Assembly (NCBI GenBank): GCA_007694095.1
Contig: RECI01000127.1
Location: forward strand, 1 to 64,000
DNA from: Balneolaceae bacterium
GTDB lineage: Bacteria > Bacteroidota > Rhodothermia > Balneolales > Balneolaceae
Direction of reading: 5' to 3'
Length of the DNA stretch: 64,000 bases
The notes under the pieces: model-generated
What the model was told of the DNA's origin: nothing
What the model saw: only the letters and a program-made list of their open reading frames with translations
The model's database searches: none
In this document: positions 63,859 through 64,000 of the stretch, in pieces
Layout: the number at the start of each line of letters is the position of its first letter
Numbering within the stretch: position 1 is the first letter of the stretch
Translations under genes and position numbers: made by a program

Positions 63859-64000
63859 TTGAAAAGAATCTCACTGTTTATTTGCGGCATGATGGGTTCC
63901 GGTAAATCAACAGCCGGAAAGATATTGGCCGATGAATTAAATCTTCCTTTTCAAGACCTTGATGAAATCATTGAGCGTGAGGCCGGAATGTCGATCCCCG
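63859..64000 (+). CDS. aroK: Shikimate kinase (C-terminus cut off)
   Basis: Cytosolic enzyme phosphorylating shikimate in aromatic amino acid synthesis. Only the first ~47 residues are in the window: a likely TTG start (63859) then [20 protein letters not shown] with the Walker A GMMGSGKS, followed by [15 protein letters not shown] carrying the Asp that binds shikimate. No ATG upstream is in frame; the inner ATG would delete the strand before the P-loop. It lies 28 bases after rqcH and is probably co-transcribed. Confidence 0.9.
   Translation, partial: MKRISLFICGMMGSGKSTAGKILADELNLPFQDLDEIIEREAGMSIP

Overview
The window reads as one contiguous piece of a Gram-negative chromosome, probably from the Bacteroidota/Rhodothermota side of the tree (a Balneola-like organism would fit). 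This is inference. It rests on the many outer-membrane barrels and lipoproteins, M23-bactofilin genes directly ahead of an F-type ATP synthase operon that has no beta or epsilon genes, a succinylase-type lysine operon, a CNNM/GldE-like protein beside murB, and a tiny very basic ribosome-associated gene. Both ends cut genes: folD on the left and a shikimate kinase on the right.

Layout. 1-4.2 kb: folD, an NtrC-type activator, a PBP4-type carboxypeptidase and a PtsN-like EIIA. 4.3-20.1 kb is an accessory envelope block: a TonB receptor, a DUF4236/PH-like protein, a NarL-type regulator, two lipoproteins, a 953-aa multidomain secreted protein translationally coupled to an SH3-barrel protein, a TPR histidine kinase, a FecR-domain protein and an OmpA. 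20.5-27.3 kb: a tyrosine phenol-lyase-like enzyme, an LPP20-like lipoprotein, HtrA, RecO and an RND/MMPL exporter. 27.6-30.9 kb: two converging two-gene cassettes, each a small one-helix protein plus an HTTM-like membrane protein, with the corpse of an S9 peptidase gene between them. 31-38 kb: three glycosyltransferases, a flippase, MlaC and TolC.

38.3-39.0 kb is the most unusual spot. A tRNA-Ser(TGA) lies beside a small GIY-YIG nuclease gene, and both are tandemly duplicated. The second tRNA copy is truncated and carries a palindromic insert in its anticodon loop; the second nuclease copy is a remnant. 39-46 kb: atpG-A-H-F-E-B, two AtpI/AtpZ-like genes, bactofilin and M23 peptidase, all on the minus strand with short gaps. 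46-48.3 kb: guaB, then a truncated REP-associated (IS200-like) transposase among palindromic repeats. 48.3-57.4 kb: two poorly known genes, purB, an M48 lipoprotein peptidase, a Cas4-like/DUF2779 nuclease, murB, a CNNM protein and ssb. 57.5-61.1 kb: the lysC-dapB-dapA-dapD operon with 4-base overlaps. The right end holds a 30-residue basic protein gene that carries an apparent one-base deletion, an unknown gene, an RqcH/NFACT protein and aroK.

The core genes (ATP synthase, purine, lysine, murein, SSB, RecO) look ordinary. The novelty is in the tRNA/GIY-YIG duplication, the twin HTTM cassettes, the envelope-sensing block and the repeat field near 47.8 kb. No CRISPR array, prophage or complete insertion sequence was seen.
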